A stretch of DNA of 64,000 nt from Cupriavidus taiwanensis (GCF_900250075.1 NZ_LT977070.1:496001-560000); one strand, 5' to 3'; counted from the stretch's first letter, positions 9,567 through 19,043 are shown. Notes: generated by a model from the letters alone, not told the origin. Numbers and translations: made by a program.

Positions 9567-10397
9567 ATGCAAGACCGCTACTTCAGCTTTGAATTCTTCC
9601 CGCCCAAGACGGCGGAGGGCACCGAGAAGCTGCGCAACACGCGCGCGCAGCTGGCCCCGCTCAAGCCCAAATACATCTCGGTGACGTTCGGCGCCGGCGG
9701 CACCACGCAGCAGGGCACGCTCGACGCCGTGCTGGAAATCCAGCGCGAAGGCATCGAGGCCGCGCCGCACCTGTCGTGCGTGGGCTCGTCGCGCGAGAGC
9801 ATCCGCGCGATCCTTCAGCAGTACCGCGAAGGCGGCATCCGCCATATCGTCGCGCTGCGCGGCGACATGCCGTCGGGCATGGGCGAGATCGGCGAGTTCC
9901 GCTACGCCAACGAGCTGGTGGAGTTCATCCGCGCCGAGACCGGCGACTGGTTCAATATCGAAGTCGCGGCGTACCCGGAGTACCACCCGCAGGCGAAGTC
10001 GCCGCGCCATGACCTCGACAACTTCGTGCGCAAGGTCAGGGCCGGTGCCGACTCGGCGATCACGCAGTACTTCTACAACGCCGACGCGTACTTCCGCTTC
10101 GTCGACGACGTGCGCGCGCTGGGCGTCGAGGTGCCGATCGTGCCGGGCATCATGCCGATCACCAACTACTCGCAGCTGATGCGCTTCTCCGAGATGTGCG
10201 GTGCCGAAGTGCCGCGCTGGGTGGCCAAGCGGCTGGAGAGCTTCGGCGACGACCGCGAATCGATCCGCGCCTTCGGGCTGGACGTGGTCACCGCGCTATG
10301 CGAGCGCCTGCTCGCCGCGGGCGTGCCGGGTTTGCACTTCTACACGCTCAATGCCGCCGGCGCCACCAAGGCGATCTGGCAGCGGCTGAAGCTGTAA
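9567..10397 (+). CDS. metF: 5,10-methylenetetrahydrofolate reductase
   Basis: MetF reduces 5,10-methylene-THF to 5-methyl-THF, the methyl donor for homocysteine remethylation, using FAD and NADH. The 276-residue sequence begins MQDRYFSFEFFPPKT, with the catalytic-Glu motif SFEFFPPKT. It continues with SVTFGAGGTT, HIVALRGDMP, AAYPEYHPQA and ITQYFYNADAYFRFVDD, all conserved in the TIM-barrel reductase. ATG 9567 was preferred over 9534 because it starts the family-typical N-terminus. Together with ahcY upstream it covers two steps of the activated methyl cycle. Confidence 0.97.
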   Translation: MQDRYFSFEFFPPKTAEGTEKLRNTRAQLAPLKPKYISVTFGAGGTTQQGTLDAVLEIQREGIEAAPHLSCVGSSRESIRAILQQYREGGIRHIVALRGDMPSGMGEIGEFRYANELVEFIRAETGDWFNIEVAAYPEYHPQAKSPRHDLDNFVRKVRAGADSAITQYFYNADAYFRFVDDVRALGVEVPIVPGIMPITNYSQLMRFSEMCGAEVPRWVAKRLESFGDDRESIRAFGLDVVTALCERLLAAGVPGLHFYTLNAAGATKAIWQRLKL

Positions 10398-10405
10398 CGC
10401 CTGCC

Positions 10406-10765
10406 ATGGCCACGCGCCGCCCCGATCCCTTCATCGAACATCTGCTCGAGCTGATGGGGCCGCTGGCGGCGCGCATCGGTCCCATCTCGGCCAAGCGCAT
10501 GTTTGGCGGCCATGGCCTGTTCTATGACGGGCTGATGTTTGCGCTGGTGTCGGGCGGCACCTGCTACCTGAAGGCGGATGACGCCACGCGCGGCAAGTTC
10601 GAGGCCGAGGGCAGCGAGCCCTTCCGCTACCAGTCGGCAAAGCGCGAGGTCACCATGCGCCACTACCTGAGCCTGCCGCCGGCGGCGCTGGAATCGCCTG
10701 GCGCGATGACGCCCTGGGCGAAGCTGGCGGTGGAGGCGGCATTGAGATTGGGGAATGCTGGCTGA
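10406..10765 (+). CDS. TfoX N-terminal domain protein
   Basis: A 119-residue protein made of one TfoX-N domain: PLAARIGPISAKRMFGGHGLFYDG, FALVSGGTCYLKADD and FEAEGSEPFRY are typical. Stand-alone TfoX-N proteins are common in proteobacteria. Only the longer gammaproteobacterial TfoX/Sxy is tied to competence, and this one lacks the C-terminal TfoX domain, so competence should not be assumed. The gene begins 8 nt after the metF stop and probably shares its transcript. Confidence 0.85.
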   Translation: MATRRPDPFIEHLLELMGPLAARIGPISAKRMFGGHGLFYDGLMFALVSGGTCYLKADDATRGKFEAEGSEPFRYQSAKREVTMRHYLSLPPAALESPGAMTPWAKLAVEAALRLGNAG

Positions 10766-10773
10766 GTGTTTGC

Positions 10774-10801
10774 CCCCCTCTCCCGCAAGCGGGCGAGGGG
10801 A
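10774..10801. repeat. Intergenic palindromic repeat, copy 2
   Basis: CCCCTCTCCCGC and GCGGGCGAGGGG form an imperfect hairpin with a 2-nt loop just after the TfoX-N gene. It is the same family as 9114-9143 and 59433-59460. Confidence 0.65.
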
Positions 10802-10861
10802 GCCTGCTGCAGGGGATTTGGTGCGCCCACGCTGCCTGCGATCGGTGCCATACTCGCCTCC

Positions 10862-11620
10862 ATGGTCACCGCCACCTTCCGCTTCTACGAGGAACTGAAC
10901 GACTTCCTTGCGCCGGACCAGCGCCGGCGCGACCTGCCGTGCGTGTGCGCGCGCGCGGCCACGGTCAAGCATATGATCGAGGCGCTGGGCGTGCCGCATA
11001 CCGAGGTCGAGCTGATCCTGGTCAACGGCGAGTCTTGCGGGTTCGAGCGGCAGCTGTGCGATGGCGACCGGGTCTCGGTCTATCCCAAGTTCGAACGGAT
11101 CGACGTGTCGCCGCTGCTGCGGGTACGCGAGCAGCCGCTGCGGGTGATGCGCTTCGTCGCCGATGCCCACCTGGGCGGTCTGGCCCATCTGCTGCGCATG
11201 ACCGGCTTCGACACGCTCTACGACAACCATTTCGAAGACAGCGAGATCGAGCGCATCGCGGTCGACGAGGGCCGCATCGTGCTGACGCGCGACCGCGAGC
11301 TGCTCAAGCGCCGCGGCATCACGCACGGCTGCTATGTGCGCGCGCTCAAGTCACGCCAGCAGGTGCGCGAGATCTTCGCGCGGCTGGACCTGGCGCGCAG
11401 TGCCCGGCCGTTTTCGCTGTGCCTGGACTGCAATGCGCCGCTGCGCGCGCTGGATCCGGCCGGCGCGGCCGGACGCGTGCCGGACGGCGTGCTGGCACGC
11501 CATCGCAGCTTCGTCACCTGCGACCGCTGCCTGCGGGTGTTCTGGGAAGGCTCGCACTGGCGCTGCATGCGCGCGCTGGTCGACGAGCTGGTGCAGGGCG
11601 CCGGGACCAATCCGGGCTAG
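10862..11620 (+). CDS. Mut7-C RNase-domain protein with N-terminal ubiquitin-like domain
   Basis: The 252-residue protein has two parts. Residues 1-85 form a ubiquitin-like (Mut7-C_ub) domain ending in LVNGESCGFERQLCDGDRVSVYP. Residues ~90-245 form the Mut7-C domain: FVADAHLGGLAHLLRMTGFDTLYDN, then RIVLTRDRELLKRR, both with the acidic residues of PIN-like nucleases. A zinc ribbon closes it (CLDCNAPL and CDRCLRVFW). It probably acts as an RNase, as inferred for the family; its target is unknown. ATG 10862 starts the ubiquitin-like strand. It overlaps the convergent cyclo-ligase gene by 4 nt. Confidence 0.87.
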   Translation: MVTATFRFYEELNDFLAPDQRRRDLPCVCARAATVKHMIEALGVPHTEVELILVNGESCGFERQLCDGDRVSVYPKFERIDVSPLLRVREQPLRVMRFVADAHLGGLAHLLRMTGFDTLYDNHFEDSEIERIAVDEGRIVLTRDRELLKRRGITHGCYVRALKSRQQVREIFARLDLARSARPFSLCLDCNAPLRALDPAGAAGRVPDGVLARHRSFVTCDRCLRVFWEGSHWRCMRALVDELVQGAGTNPG

Positions 11621-12195
11621 AACGCGCCTGACTCCGTCACGATCCAGTCCATGGCGATGTCGTGCGGCTGCGCCTGCAGCGCAATGCGGCAGGCGTCGTA
11701 GCCGATGCCGATGGCCACCGGCCGCTGCGCCATCGCCGCCAGGGTGCGGTCGTAGAAGCCGCCGCCGTAGCCCAGGCGGAACTTGTCAGGGCTGAAACCG
11801 ACACAGGGAATGAGCAGCGCATCCGGCATCGCGGCCTCGGTGCCGTCGGGCACCGGGATGCCGTAGTGGCCGGTGGCCATGGGCGCATCCGGTGTCCACA
11901 GGTGGAAGTCCAGCGGCGCGCCGGGACGGCTGACCGAGGGCAGCGCGGCATGGCGGCCGGGCACGGCGGCGAGCCACTGCGCCACCGCGGCGCGCGCGTC
12001 GAACTCCTGCTGGATCGGCCAGTAGAAGCCCAGGCAGCGCACCGCCAGGCCCGCCAGCAGTTCGGACAGCGCGGCGGCGATGCGGGCATCGGCTACGGTG
12101 CGCGCGGGCAGGTCCGCGCGCTGTGCCAGCAACTGCGCGCGCAGCGCGCGGCGGTCGTCGGCAGGGATGGAGCTAGTCGCAGGAGTGGAAGACAT
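11617..12195 (-). CDS. 5-formyltetrahydrofolate cyclo-ligase
   Basis: This enzyme converts 5-formyl-THF to 5,10-methenyl-THF with ATP, returning a dead-end folate to the pool. The 192-residue product shows RRALRAQLLAQRADL at the N-terminus and the decisive FRLGYGGGFYDRTLA motif near 140-155, preceded by DALLIPCVGFSPDKF. The C-terminal QPHDIAMDWIVTESG is also typical. I chose ATG 12195, matching the family N-terminus. It is divergent from the lytic transglycosylase gene. Gene symbols vary (ygfA/fau), so none is given. Confidence 0.94.
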   Translation of the reverse strand: MSSTPATSSIPADDRRALRAQLLAQRADLPARTVADARIAAALSELLAGLAVRCLGFYWPIQQEFDARAAVAQWLAAVPGRHAALPSVSRPGAPLDFHLWTPDAPMATGHYGIPVPDGTEAAMPDALLIPCVGFSPDKFRLGYGGGFYDRTLAAMAQRPVAIGIGYDACRIALQAQPHDIAMDWIVTESGAF

Positions 12196-12298
12196 GGCGT
12201 GGGATAATGCCCTCGTCCGAACCAACACGGATGGCGGCGCCGCGGTTTTCGGCACACGGTGCAGGCGCGGGCGCCGCCGTCATCGACAAGGAAGAAGA

Positions 12299-14251
12299 AT
12301 GCTGAAGGGAGTATATCTGCAGCGTGCAGGGCGGGCCGCCTGGATCGCGCTTGCATGTGCATTGCTTGTCACGCCCGTCCACGCGCAGAAGCGCCCTCAG
12401 GCGGTCACGCGCGCGCCCTCGACGGTGATCCCCAGCGATCCCGACGAGGCCTTCGCCGCGCTGCGCGAAGCCGCGCGCAAGAACGACGTCGAACGCGCCT
12501 ACGCGATCTCGGCCACGCTGGTCGATTACCCGGTGCCGTCCTATGTCGAGTACTTCCGCATCAAGCCGCAGTTGTTCGACGCCAGCGGCCTGGCCCGCAT
12601 CGATGCGCCGGACGACCAGGTGCGCGTGTTCCTGCAGCGCTACAAGGGCGACGCGATTGCCGACCGCATGCGCAATGACTGGCTGCTGGTGCTGGGCAAG
12701 AAGCGCGACTGGGCCAATTTCGATGTCGAATACCCCCAGTTCGCGCTCAAGGACGATACCCAGGTCGAGTGCTATGCGCTGCTGTCGCGTGCGCTCAAGG
12801 GCCAGAACGTCGCCGCCGATGCGCGCAACGTGCTGAGCGACCCCAGGTACTACGGCGAAGGCTGCGTCGACCTGATCGGCTATCTGGTGCAGAGCCAGCA
12901 GATCCAGCGCAGCGACGTGGCCTTCCAGGCGCGCCTGGCGCTGGAGCAGAACTACCTCACGCTGGCCGGCAAGATCGCAGCGCTGTTGCCCGACGCGCGC
13001 GTGGATGGCGATACCCTTGCCACCATCGTCAAGATGGCGCGCGCCGACCCGTCGCAGGCGGCGGCCTACCTGGCCACGGCCCAGGGCGCGCTGTCGCGCG
13101 ACGAGCAGGGTGCGGCCTGGGGTGTGATCGGCCAGTTCGCGGCCAAGAAGCTGCTGCCCGAGGCGGCCGGCTATTACCGCCGCCAGATGGACCTGGGCGG
13201 CAACCAGTGGCTGTCCGACGATACCCAGGAATGGCGCGTGCGCGCCGCGCTGCGCCAGGGCGACTGGAAGCAGGTGCGCCAGGCGGTCGAGCTGATGCGC
13301 CCGGAACTGCGCGCCAAGGACCCCGCCTGGATCTACTGGTACGGCCGCGCGCTCAAGGCCGACGGCCGCGACACCGAGGCCCAGCAGAACTTCCAGCAGA
13401 TTGCGGGGCAGTTCAACTTCTACGGCCAGCTGGCCAGCGAGGAACTGGGCAACCGCATCACGCTGCCGCCGCGCACCACCGTCAGCGACGCCGAGGCCAT
13501 GGCAATGCGCGCGCGCCCCGGTTTTCAGCGCGCGCAGAAGTTCTACGCCATGAACCTGCGCTTCGAGGGCAACCGCGAGTGGAACTGGGAGCTGCGCAAC
13601 ATGAGCGACCGCGAGCTGCTGGCCGCGGCCGAATATGCGCGCCGCCTGGAGCTGCTCGACCGCACCGTCAACTCGGCCGACCGCACCCGCAACGAGCATG
13701 ACTTCGCGCTGCGCTTCCTGATGCCGTACCGCGACATCATGCAGCGCGCCACCGACGAGGTCGGCCTCGACATGGCATGGGTCTACGGCCTGATCCGCCA
13801 GGAATCGCGCTTCATCATGAATGCGCGCTCGTCGGCGGGGGCGCATGGCCTGATGCAGGTGATGCCTGCGACGGCAAAGTACGTGGCGCGCAAGATCGGC
13901 ATGAGCGACTTTTCGCCGTCGATGATGGCCGACCCCACCGTCAACATCCAGCTTGGCACCAACTACCTGAACATGGTGCTGACCGACCTGGACAGCTCCT
14001 GGACGCTGGCCTCGGCCGCGTACAACGCCGGCCCGGGCCGCCCCAAGGCCTGGCGCAGCACGCTGGCGCGGCCGGTGGAAGGCGCGATCTTTGCAGAGAC
14101 CATCCCGTTCAATGAAACGCGGGGTTATGTGAAGAATGTGCTTTCCAACGCTACGTACTATGCTGCATTGATGAGTGGCCGGCCGCAGTCGCTGAAGTCG
14201 CGCCTGGGCACGGTCGCGCCGTCGCCGGTGACCACCACCAGCCTGCCCTGA
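12299..14251 (+). CDS. Periplasmic soluble lytic transglycosylase (Slt family)
   Basis: The 650-residue protein starts with a signal peptide (hydrophobic AAWIALACALLVTPVHA, cleavage before QKRP). A long superhelical alpha domain of about 440 residues follows, then the C-terminal SLT domain: MAWVYGLIRQESRFIMNARSS with the catalytic Glu near 502, GLMQVMPATAKYVARK, and NIQLGTNYLNMVL with AYNAGPGRPKAWR. It cleaves peptidoglycan glycan strands with 1,6-anhydro-muramic ends in the periplasm. The start at 12299 gives a clean signal sequence. Size and layout match Slt70-type enzymes. Confidence 0.95.
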   Translation: MLKGVYLQRAGRAAWIALACALLVTPVHAQKRPQAVTRAPSTVIPSDPDEAFAALREAARKNDVERAYAISATLVDYPVPSYVEYFRIKPQLFDASGLARIDAPDDQVRVFLQRYKGDAIADRMRNDWLLVLGKKRDWANFDVEYPQFALKDDTQVECYALLSRALKGQNVAADARNVLSDPRYYGEGCVDLIGYLVQSQQIQRSDVAFQARLALEQNYLTLAGKIAALLPDARVDGDTLATIVKMARADPSQAAAYLATAQGALSRDEQGAAWGVIGQFAAKKLLPEAAGYYRRQMDLGGNQWLSDDTQEWRVRAALRQGDWKQVRQAVELMRPELRAKDPAWIYWYGRALKADGRDTEAQQNFQQIAGQFNFYGQLASEELGNRITLPPRTTVSDAEAMAMRARPGFQRAQKFYAMNLRFEGNREWNWELRNMSDRELLAAAEYARRLELLDRTVNSADRTRNEHDFALRFLMPYRDIMQRATDEVGLDMAWVYGLIRQESRFIMNARSSAGAHGLMQVMPATAKYVARKIGMSDFSPSMMADPTVNIQLGTNYLNMVLTDLDSSWTLASAAYNAGPGRPKAWRSTLARPVEGAIFAETIPFNETRGYVKNVLSNATYYAALMSGRPQSLKSRLGTVAPSPVTTTSLP

Positions 14252-14384
14252 AGTCGTTGGTTCTGGTCCGCCTGCCCCGGCATGGGGCGGGTCGGACTGG
14301 CACGGCGGGCCTGCCGGCGTAGCGCCGCAGGCCCGGGCTGGGCGCGGGTGCCGCGGCGTGCTTCTTTCCTGGCACGGAGGCAAC

Positions 14385-15407
14385 ATGCAGACCAGCAACG
14401 TCCTCGTCATCGGTGGCGCCGGCTTCATCGGCAGCCATCTCGTCTCGCGCCTGGCCGGCGCCGCCTCGGCCTCGGGCGCGCCGCTGGAACCCGGCGCCAA
14501 TCCCGATTCCCCCATTGCCCCGGACCGCATCGTGGTCGGCACGCGCAATGTCGAGCATGCGCAGCACCTGCTGCTGCTGCCGCGCGTCGAGGTGGTCGAG
14601 CTCGGGCTGGCCGACAATGCCGCGCTGGACGATGCGATCGGCTCGCTTGGCGTCGACGGCATAGTCGTGAACCTGGTGGGCGTGCTGCACGGCGAGCGTG
14701 CCGATCCCTACGGCGAGGCCTTTGCCAGCGCGCATGTGGAACTGGTGCGGCAGATCGTGGCGTCATGCCTGTCCACCGGCGTGCGCCGGCTGTTGCATAT
14801 GAGCGCGCTCGGCGCGGACAGCAACGGACCGTCGATGTACCTGCGCAGCAAGGGCGACGGCGAGCGCATCGTGCGCGCCAGCGGGCTCGACTGGACCATC
14901 TTCCGGCCCTCGGTGGTGTTCGGCCCCGACGACCATTTCCTCAACCTGTTCGCCCACATGCAGCAGCTGGCGCCGGTGGTGCCGCTGGCGTGCGCGCATG
15001 CGCGCTTCCAGCCGGTGTTCGTGCAGGACGTGGTGCAGGCCTACCTGAACGCCATGGTGAATCCGGCCACCATCGGCCATGGTTATGAGCTGGGCGGGCC
15101 GCAGGTCTATACGCTGGAGGAACTGGTGCGCTTTGCCGGGCGCGCCTCGGGCCATCCGCGCCCGGTGATCGCGCTGCCCGATGCGCTGGCGCGGGTGCAG
15201 GCCGCGGTCATGGAGCATATGCCGGGCGAACCGCTGCTGTCGCGCGACAACCTGGATTCGATGCAGCTCGACAATGTGCTGGCACGCCCGATGGCGCCGG
15301 AGCTGAACCTGCATCCGGTACACCTGGAGGCCGTGATGACCGACGCGCTGTCCGGGCGCAACCGCGATGCCGCGCTGACCCACATGCGCGCCAGCGTGCA
15401 CCGTTGA
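14385..15407 (+). CDS. Atypical short-chain dehydrogenase, NDUFA9-like (complex I accessory family)
   Basis: The 340-residue protein has an N-terminal Rossmann motif VLVIGGAGFIGSHLVSRLAG, then NLVGVLHGERADPYGEAF, HMSALGADSNGPSMYLRSKGDGE and WTIFRPSVVFGPDDHFLNLFA, matching the NDUFA9/complex I 39-kDa-like branch of atypical SDRs. Bacterial members are uncharacterised NAD(P)-binding proteins. The spacing of GGAGG before ATG 14385 fixes the start. The region before it (14252-14384) holds a GC-rich hairpin without a T-run and no gene. Confidence 0.88.
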   Translation: MQTSNVLVIGGAGFIGSHLVSRLAGAASASGAPLEPGANPDSPIAPDRIVVGTRNVEHAQHLLLLPRVEVVELGLADNAALDDAIGSLGVDGIVVNLVGVLHGERADPYGEAFASAHVELVRQIVASCLSTGVRRLLHMSALGADSNGPSMYLRSKGDGERIVRASGLDWTIFRPSVVFGPDDHFLNLFAHMQQLAPVVPLACAHARFQPVFVQDVVQAYLNAMVNPATIGHGYELGGPQVYTLEELVRFAGRASGHPRPVIALPDALARVQAAVMEHMPGEPLLSRDNLDSMQLDNVLARPMAPELNLHPVHLEAVMTDALSGRNRDAALTHMRASVHR

Positions 15408-15581
15408 GGCAGTGGCCTATGTGACCGGATTTCATATCGGTTGCGAGCGCAATTCACTTTGACGCGGGCGGCCGCGCTGGCAAAATGACTGGTCCGGCGC
15501 GCGGCTGCCACGCCGTCCCGCGGGCTGCGTGGCTCGCTCCGTGCCGTCTCTCCCTCCGTTTCCTCCCCCAAGGACCTCACG

Positions 15582-16280
15582 ATGAAGCTCGTCATCGGCA
15601 ACAAGAACTATTCCTCCTGGTCGCTGCGCCCGTGGCTGCTGCTGCGCCAGGCCGGCATTGATTTCGAGGAAGTGCAGGTGCGCCTGTTCACCGGCAGCTT
15701 CGCCGCCGAGATCGCCCGCTACTCGCCCGCGGGCAAGGTGCCGGTGCTGGTCGATGGCGATGTCACCGTGTGGGATTCGCTGGCGATCTCCGAATACGTG
15801 GCCGAGCGCTTCCCCGACCAGCAGCTGTGGCCGGACGACCCCGCCGAGCGCGCGGTCGCGCGCGCGATCTGCGCCGAGATGCATTCCGGCTTCACCAACG
15901 TGCGCAACCAGTTGCCGATGAACGTGACCGCGGTACTGCCCGGGCGCGGCTGGAACGTGGCGGTGCAGCGCGAGGTCGAGCGCATCGCCGCGATCTGGGA
16001 CGGGCTGCGCAAGCAGCATGGCGCGCGCGGGCCGTTCCTGTTCGGCACCTTCACCGTGGCCGACGCGTTCTATGCGCCGGTGGTGAGCCGCTTCGCCACC
16101 TACGGCATCCACCTGCCGGACGACCGCGAAGACGCCAAGGCCTATGCCGATTTCATGCTGGGGCTGCCGGCGATGCAGCAATGGATTGCCGGCGCGCGCG
16201 AGGAACGCGACTTCCTCGCCGACGACGAACCGTACCGCCTGGCCCCGGACCGTGCCGATGCGATAATCGTCAGCCACTAG
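15582..16280 (+). CDS. Glutathione S-transferase family protein
   Basis: The 232-residue protein begins MKLVIGNKNYSSWSLRPWLLL, a thioredoxin-fold N-terminus with an SSWS serine pair in place of the usual catalytic Ser/Cys context. GKVPVLVDGDVTVWDSLAISEYVAERF contains the cis-proline VPVL and the glutamate-serine gamma-glutamyl-binding motif (here DS). The helical C-domain includes FTVADAFYAPVVSRFATYGI. Substrate is unknown; detoxifying conjugation or thiol transfer is possible. Confidence 0.9.
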   Translation: MKLVIGNKNYSSWSLRPWLLLRQAGIDFEEVQVRLFTGSFAAEIARYSPAGKVPVLVDGDVTVWDSLAISEYVAERFPDQQLWPDDPAERAVARAICAEMHSGFTNVRNQLPMNVTAVLPGRGWNVAVQREVERIAAIWDGLRKQHGARGPFLFGTFTVADAFYAPVVSRFATYGIHLPDDREDAKAYADFMLGLPAMQQWIAGAREERDFLADDEPYRLAPDRADAIIVSH

Positions 16281-16342
16281 CAATAGCGCCGGCGCCGGGC
16301 CACTACCGGATGACCCGTGCCGGCGCATGAAAAGGCCAAAAC

Positions 16343-17593
16343 ATGCAGGTGTATGCCGTGGGCGGCGCGATCCGCGACGAACTGCTGGGCAAGCCCAGCC
16401 AGGACCGCGACTACGTGGTCGTCGGCGCGACCCCGGCCGAAATGGAAGCCGCCGGCTATCGCCCGGTGGGCAAGGATTTTCCGGTGTTCCTGCATCCGCG
16501 CACCCAGGAGGAGTACGCGCTGGCCCGCACCGAGCGCAAGACCGCGATGGGCTACAAGGGCTTTGCCTTCTACTGCGAGCCCGACGTCACGCTCGAGGAC
16601 GACCTGGTCCGGCGCGACCTGACCATCAACGCGATGGCGCGCGCGGTCGATGCCGACGGCAACCTGACCGGGCCCGTGATCGATCCGCACGGCGGCCAGC
16701 GCGACCTGGCCGCGCGGCTGTTCCGCCATGTCTCCGACGCCTTTGCCGAAGACCCGGTGCGCATCCTGCGGCTGGCGCGCTTTGCCGCGCGCTTCCACGA
16801 CTTCAACGTCGCCGCCGAGACCATGCGCCTGATGCGCGAGATGGTCGCCGCGGGCGAGGTCGATGCGCTGGTGCCCGAGCGCGTATGGCAGGAGCTGGCG
16901 CGCGGGCTGATGGAGGCGCGGCCGTCGCGCATGTTCGAGGTGCTGCGCGACTGTGGCGCGCTGGCGCGGCTGCTGCCCGAGCTGGAGCGGTTGTGGGGCG
17001 TGCCGCAGCGCGCCGACTTCCATCCCGAGGTCGATACCGGCGTGCACGTGATGATGGTGATCGACTGCGCCGCCGCGCTCGATGCACCGCTGCCGGTGCG
17101 CTTTGCCGCGCTGGTGCATGATCTGGGCAAGGGCACCACGCCCGAAGACGTGCTGCCGCGCCATATCGGCCACGAGCTGCGCAGCGTCAAGCTGCTGGAA
17201 CAGGTCTGCGCGCGCCTGCGCGTGCCGAATGAATGCCGCGACCTGGCGCTGGTGGTGGCGCGCGAGCACGGCAACATCCACCGCTCGCTGGAGCTTGGTG
17301 CGGCCGCCGTGGTGCGGCTGCTGGAGCGCTGCGATGCGCTGCGCAAGCCCGCGCGCTTCGCCCAGGCGCTGCAGGCCTGCGAGGCGGACAAGCGCGGGCG
17401 CAAGGGCTTCGAGCACAGCGAATACCCGCAGGCGGCGCGCCTGCTGGCGGCGCGCGAGGCCGCGGCGTCCGTCGATGCGGGCGCCATCGCGCGTGCCTGC
17501 GCCGACAACGTGGCGCAGATCAAGGACCGGGTCCATGCCGCACGGGTGGCGGCGGTGGCGCAGCGGCTCGGGGTGCAGCCGGACGGCGCCTGA
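16343..17593 (+). CDS. cca: CCA-adding tRNA nucleotidyltransferase with HD domain
   Basis: Cca adds and repairs the 3' CCA of tRNAs. The 416 residues match the multifunctional class I bacterial type. The N-terminal nucleotidyltransferase core shows VGGAIRDELLGKPSQDRDYVV with the DxD metal motif. RRDLTINAMA and EDPVRILRLARFAARF follow. An HD phosphohydrolase domain near 225-350 has HVMMVIDCAAAL and FAALVHDLGKG, giving the extra 2',3'-cyclic phosphodiesterase and phosphatase activities of this class. Several tRNA genes, such as the one at 33850, already encode CCA, so repair is probably its main task. Confidence 0.96.
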   Translation: MQVYAVGGAIRDELLGKPSQDRDYVVVGATPAEMEAAGYRPVGKDFPVFLHPRTQEEYALARTERKTAMGYKGFAFYCEPDVTLEDDLVRRDLTINAMARAVDADGNLTGPVIDPHGGQRDLAARLFRHVSDAFAEDPVRILRLARFAARFHDFNVAAETMRLMREMVAAGEVDALVPERVWQELARGLMEARPSRMFEVLRDCGALARLLPELERLWGVPQRADFHPEVDTGVHVMMVIDCAAALDAPLPVRFAALVHDLGKGTTPEDVLPRHIGHELRSVKLLEQVCARLRVPNECRDLALVVAREHGNIHRSLELGAAAVVRLLERCDALRKPARFAQALQACEADKRGRKGFEHSEYPQAARLLAAREAAASVDAGAIARACADNVAQIKDRVHAARVAAVAQRLGVQPDGA

Positions 17594-17620
17594 GCCGGCC
17601 CGGCCAGGCGGCCGCAGGCC

Positions 17621-17815
17621 CTACAGCAGCTTGCCGATCACCAGCGCAATCAGCGAAATCAGGATCGTCGACGCGAACGGCAGCACGAACTCGCGCCCGA
17701 ACACGCGGAAGCGCACGTCGCCGGGCAGCCGGCCCAGCCCCACCTTCTGCAGCCAGGGCAGCGCCGCGGACAGGATGATCACGCTCAGGAAGATGGTCAG
17801 GGTCCAGCGCAGCAT
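17621..17815 (-). CDS. DUF2905 family small membrane protein
   Basis: A 64-residue protein with two hydrophobic helices: MLRWTLTIFLSVIILSAALPWLQKVGLGRLPGD at the start and PFASTILISLIALVIGKLL at the end, joined by the family motif GRLPGDVRF. This matches DUF2905, of unknown function. I chose ATG 17815 because the hydrophobic domain begins there. It lies 17 nt after the stop of the methyltransferase gene on the same strand and is probably co-transcribed. Confidence 0.85.
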   Translation of the reverse strand: MLRWTLTIFLSVIILSAALPWLQKVGLGRLPGDVRFRVFGREFVLPFASTILISLIALVIGKLL

Positions 17816-17831
17816 GGCGGCTCCGGTGCCG

Positions 17832-19043
17832 TTACAGGGCGTGGCTGCGGTCGCCGCGGGCAAAGCCGGCCAGCGGCTCGCTGTGTTCCAGTCCGCGGTC
17901 GAGCCCGCGCGTGAGCGCGATCACCTTGAACAGTTCGCCCATCTCGGCCTCGGACAGCAGCTTCTGCACCGCATTGGCCTGCGGCAGGAAGGCGCGCGCG
18001 TCGGACGGGTCCAGCGTCATCAGCAGCTCGGTGATGCCGGCGTTCATCAGGAAGCGCGCCTGCGAGGCAAAGCCAGCCACGGTCAGCCCTGACTCGACCG
18101 CCGCGTGCGCGATGCCGCTGAAGTTGACGTGCGCGGTGATGTCCTGCAAGCCGGGGTACAGGAACGGGTCGGGGTGCGCATGATGGCGGTAGTGGCACAT
18201 CAGCGTGCCGCCGGCGCGCTGCGGGTGGTAGTACTCGCCGCCGGGGAAGCCGTAGTCGATGAAGAAGGCCGCGCCGCGCGCCAGCATGGCGCCGACCGCG
18301 CGCGTGAAGCCCTCGGCCTCGGCATGGGTCTCGGTGACCAGGTCGTGGTCGCCGGGGATGGCGCGCAGCGCCTCGGGCACGTCGGCGGCGGCCAGCGCGC
18401 GGTCCTCGAAGCGGAAGGCGGGGGCGCCGCCTTCGGCCTGCGGCGCGGCACGCACCACGCCGCGCTCATGCCAGCTGCCGTCGCGGCGCGCATACAGCTG
18501 CACCGGCATCGCATCCAGCACTTCATTGCCGACGATCACGCCTTCGAAAGCGGCAGGCAAGGTATCGAGCCAGGTGACGCGCTCGGCCAGGTGCGGCGCG
18601 CGCCGGGCCAGCGTCTCCTGCTGGCGCGCGCGCAGCTCGCCCGACAGTTCGACGATGGCGTAGGTGTCGGGCAATTGGCCTTCCTGTTCCAGTCCCAGCA
18701 GCAGGTCCGCCGCCAGCCGGCCGGTGCCGGCGCCGAATTCCAGCAAGCGCGGCATCCCCTGGGCCAGCAACGGCGCGAACTGGCGTGCCAGCGTGCGGGC
18801 AAAGAAGGGGCTCAGTTCCGGGGCGGTGATGAAGTCGCTGCCGTCGCGGGCATCGCGGCCGAACTTGGCCGAGCCGCCGCTGTAATAGCCCAGGCCGGGC
18901 GCGTACAGCGCCAGCGCCATGTAGCGGTCAAAGCCGATCCAGCCGCCGGCTGCATCGATCGATTCGCCGATACGGGCCGTAAGGGTATCGGAGGCGGCCT
19001 GCGCGTCGGCGGGGGGAAGGGGTAAACTAGCGGCTTTCTGCAT
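17832..19043 (-). CDS. SAM-dependent methyltransferase, MidA/NDUFAF7 family
   Basis: The 403-residue protein has the MidA-family order. It begins WIGFDRYMALALYAPGLGYY with GSDFITAPELSPFF. The SAM-binding LLEFGAGTGRLAADLL is near 97-112, then NEVLDAMPVQ (the NDUFAF7 post-motif), FFIDYGFPGGEYYHPQR and LYPGLQDITAHVNF. In mitochondria NDUFAF7 dimethylates a complex I arginine; the bacterial role is less clear. The start sits 16 nt from the divergent SDR gene, so the two promoters overlap. Confidence 0.9.
   Translation of the reverse strand: MQKAASLPLPPADAQAASDTLTARIGESIDAAGGWIGFDRYMALALYAPGLGYYSGGSAKFGRDARDGSDFITAPELSPFFARTLARQFAPLLAQGMPRLLEFGAGTGRLAADLLLGLEQEGQLPDTYAIVELSGELRARQQETLARRAPHLAERVTWLDTLPAAFEGVIVGNEVLDAMPVQLYARRDGSWHERGVVRAAPQAEGGAPAFRFEDRALAAADVPEALRAIPGDHDLVTETHAEAEGFTRAVGAMLARGAAFFIDYGFPGGEYYHPQRAGGTLMCHYRHHAHPDPFLYPGLQDITAHVNFSGIAHAAVESGLTVAGFASQARFLMNAGITELLMTLDPSDARAFLPQANAVQKLLSEAEMGELFKVIALTRGLDRGLEHSEPLAGFARGDRSHAL

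Noticed and set aside
14290..14340. GC-rich hairpin after the lytic transglycosylase gene as a terminator
   Set aside because: The stem is convincing, but no T-run follows on either strand.
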